The notes under the pieces: generated by a model
Databases searched by the model: none
Told to the model about the DNA's origin: nothing
What the model saw: the letters and a program-made list of their open reading frames with translations, nothing else
NCBI GenBank assembly: GCA_003140705.1
Contig: PLKU01000222.1
Span: 10,444 to 16,668 of the forward strand
Direction of reading: 5' to 3'
DNA length: 6,225 bases
DNA from: Acidobacteriaceae bacterium
GTDB taxonomy: Bacteria; Acidobacteriota; Terriglobia; Terriglobales; Acidobacteriaceae
In this document: piece by piece, positions 5,872 to 6,225 of the stretch
Numbering within the stretch: position 1 is the first letter of the stretch
Layout: each line of letters starts with the position of its first letter
Program-made: the position numbers and the translations under genes

Positions 5872-6225
5872 TGGAGATTCTTCGAACTGTTGCCGAGCTC
5901 CGTACATGGTCTCGCGAGCAGCGCAGTGGCATAGGACGGACCATTGGGCTTGTGCCTACCATGGGTGCGTTGCACCGAGGCCATGCTTCATTGATCAGAG
6001 CTGCCCGGGATTCGAGCGGTAGCGTGGCCGTGAGCATCTTTGTGAACCCGACCCAGTTCGGCCCCAATGAAGACCTCGCCCGCTATCCGCGCAGCTTTGG
6101 CGCCGATTGCGCGCTGGCGGAGGAAGAAGGGACAAAGGTCGTTTTCGCCCCATCGGTGGAAGAAATGTACCCCGCAGGCGCCGCCTCGTTTGTCGAAGTC
6201 GATGGGATCGGTGACAGGCTCGACA
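5871..6225 (+). CDS. panC: Pantothenate synthetase (pantoate--beta-alanine ligase), 5' part only
   Basis: PanC joins pantoate to beta-alanine at the cost of ATP, through a pantoyl-adenylate intermediate, completing pantothenate synthesis after PanB and ketopantoate reductase. The first 118 codons are present. They include LVPTMGALHRGH (27-38), the nucleotide-binding HxGH motif of this nucleotidyltransferase superfamily, then SIFVNPTQFGPNEDLARYPR (55-74), which contacts pantoate and ATP in the family, and VFAPSVEEMYP. The usual length is about 280 residues, so more than half lies beyond the right edge. The ATG at 5871-5873 shares one base with the panB TGA (TGATG), a typical sign of translational coupling, so panB and panC form an operon. 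Nothing in the visible part suggests damage. Confidence 0.96.
   Translation, partial: MEILRTVAELRTWSREQRSGIGRTIGLVPTMGALHRGHASLIRAARDSSGSVAVSIFVNPTQFGPNEDLARYPRSFGADCALAEEEGTKVVFAPSVEEMYPAGAASFVEVDGIGDRLD

Noticed and set aside
1..6225. RNA genes, riboswitches, CRISPR arrays, mobile elements and a novel defence-type system
   Set aside because: I saw no tRNA or rRNA-like stretches, no spaced repeats, no terminal inverted repeats with a transposase, and no cluster of unknown genes. Nearly all of the window is explained by known metabolic families.

Overview
This window is moderately G+C-rich bacterial chromosome carrying mostly housekeeping metabolism. It holds two edge-truncated genes (purM at the left, panC at the right), four complete core genes, one small redox-type gene and one clearly damaged gene. 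The C5-pathway heme gene (hemL), the secreted DUF2059 protein, the signal-peptide YCII-type protein and the general style suggest a soil-type Acidobacteriota (Bryobacterales/Solibacter-like). That placement is an inference from protein flavour, not proof. There are no RNA genes, CRISPR arrays, insertion sequences or phage genes that I can see.

Layout. On the minus strand, reading right to left from base 1888, lie a DCC-family thiol-disulfide oxidoreductase-like gene (1442-1888), a YCII-domain gene broken by one amber codon and two homopolymer frameshifts (627-1354), and the 5' part of purM (1-440). Back-to-back with the DCC gene, hemL starts at 1968 on the plus strand. It is followed 40 bases later by a secreted DUF2059 protein (3400-4017), probably in the same transcript. 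A polysaccharide deacetylase (4036-4764, minus) converges on that gene with only 18 bases between the stops. Divergent from the deacetylase, across a 189-base control region with an inverted repeat centred on a -10-like box, runs panB (4954-5871). PanB's stop overlaps the panC start by one base, and panC leaves the window.

How the genes work together. PanB and PanC act in pantothenate (coenzyme A precursor) synthesis: PanB makes ketopantoate and PanC joins pantoate to beta-alanine. HemL makes 5-aminolevulinate for tetrapyrroles, and PurM closes the imidazole ring in purine synthesis. The DUF2059 protein and the deacetylase probably act at or outside the cytoplasmic membrane.

The most noteworthy signals are (1) a 24-residue insertion in HemL that looks like a diverged in-frame tandem duplication, (2) the multiply broken YCII gene, whose coding sense is otherwise preserved, and (3) the inverted repeat at the panB/deacetylase divergent promoter. 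I found no convincing new multi-gene system here.
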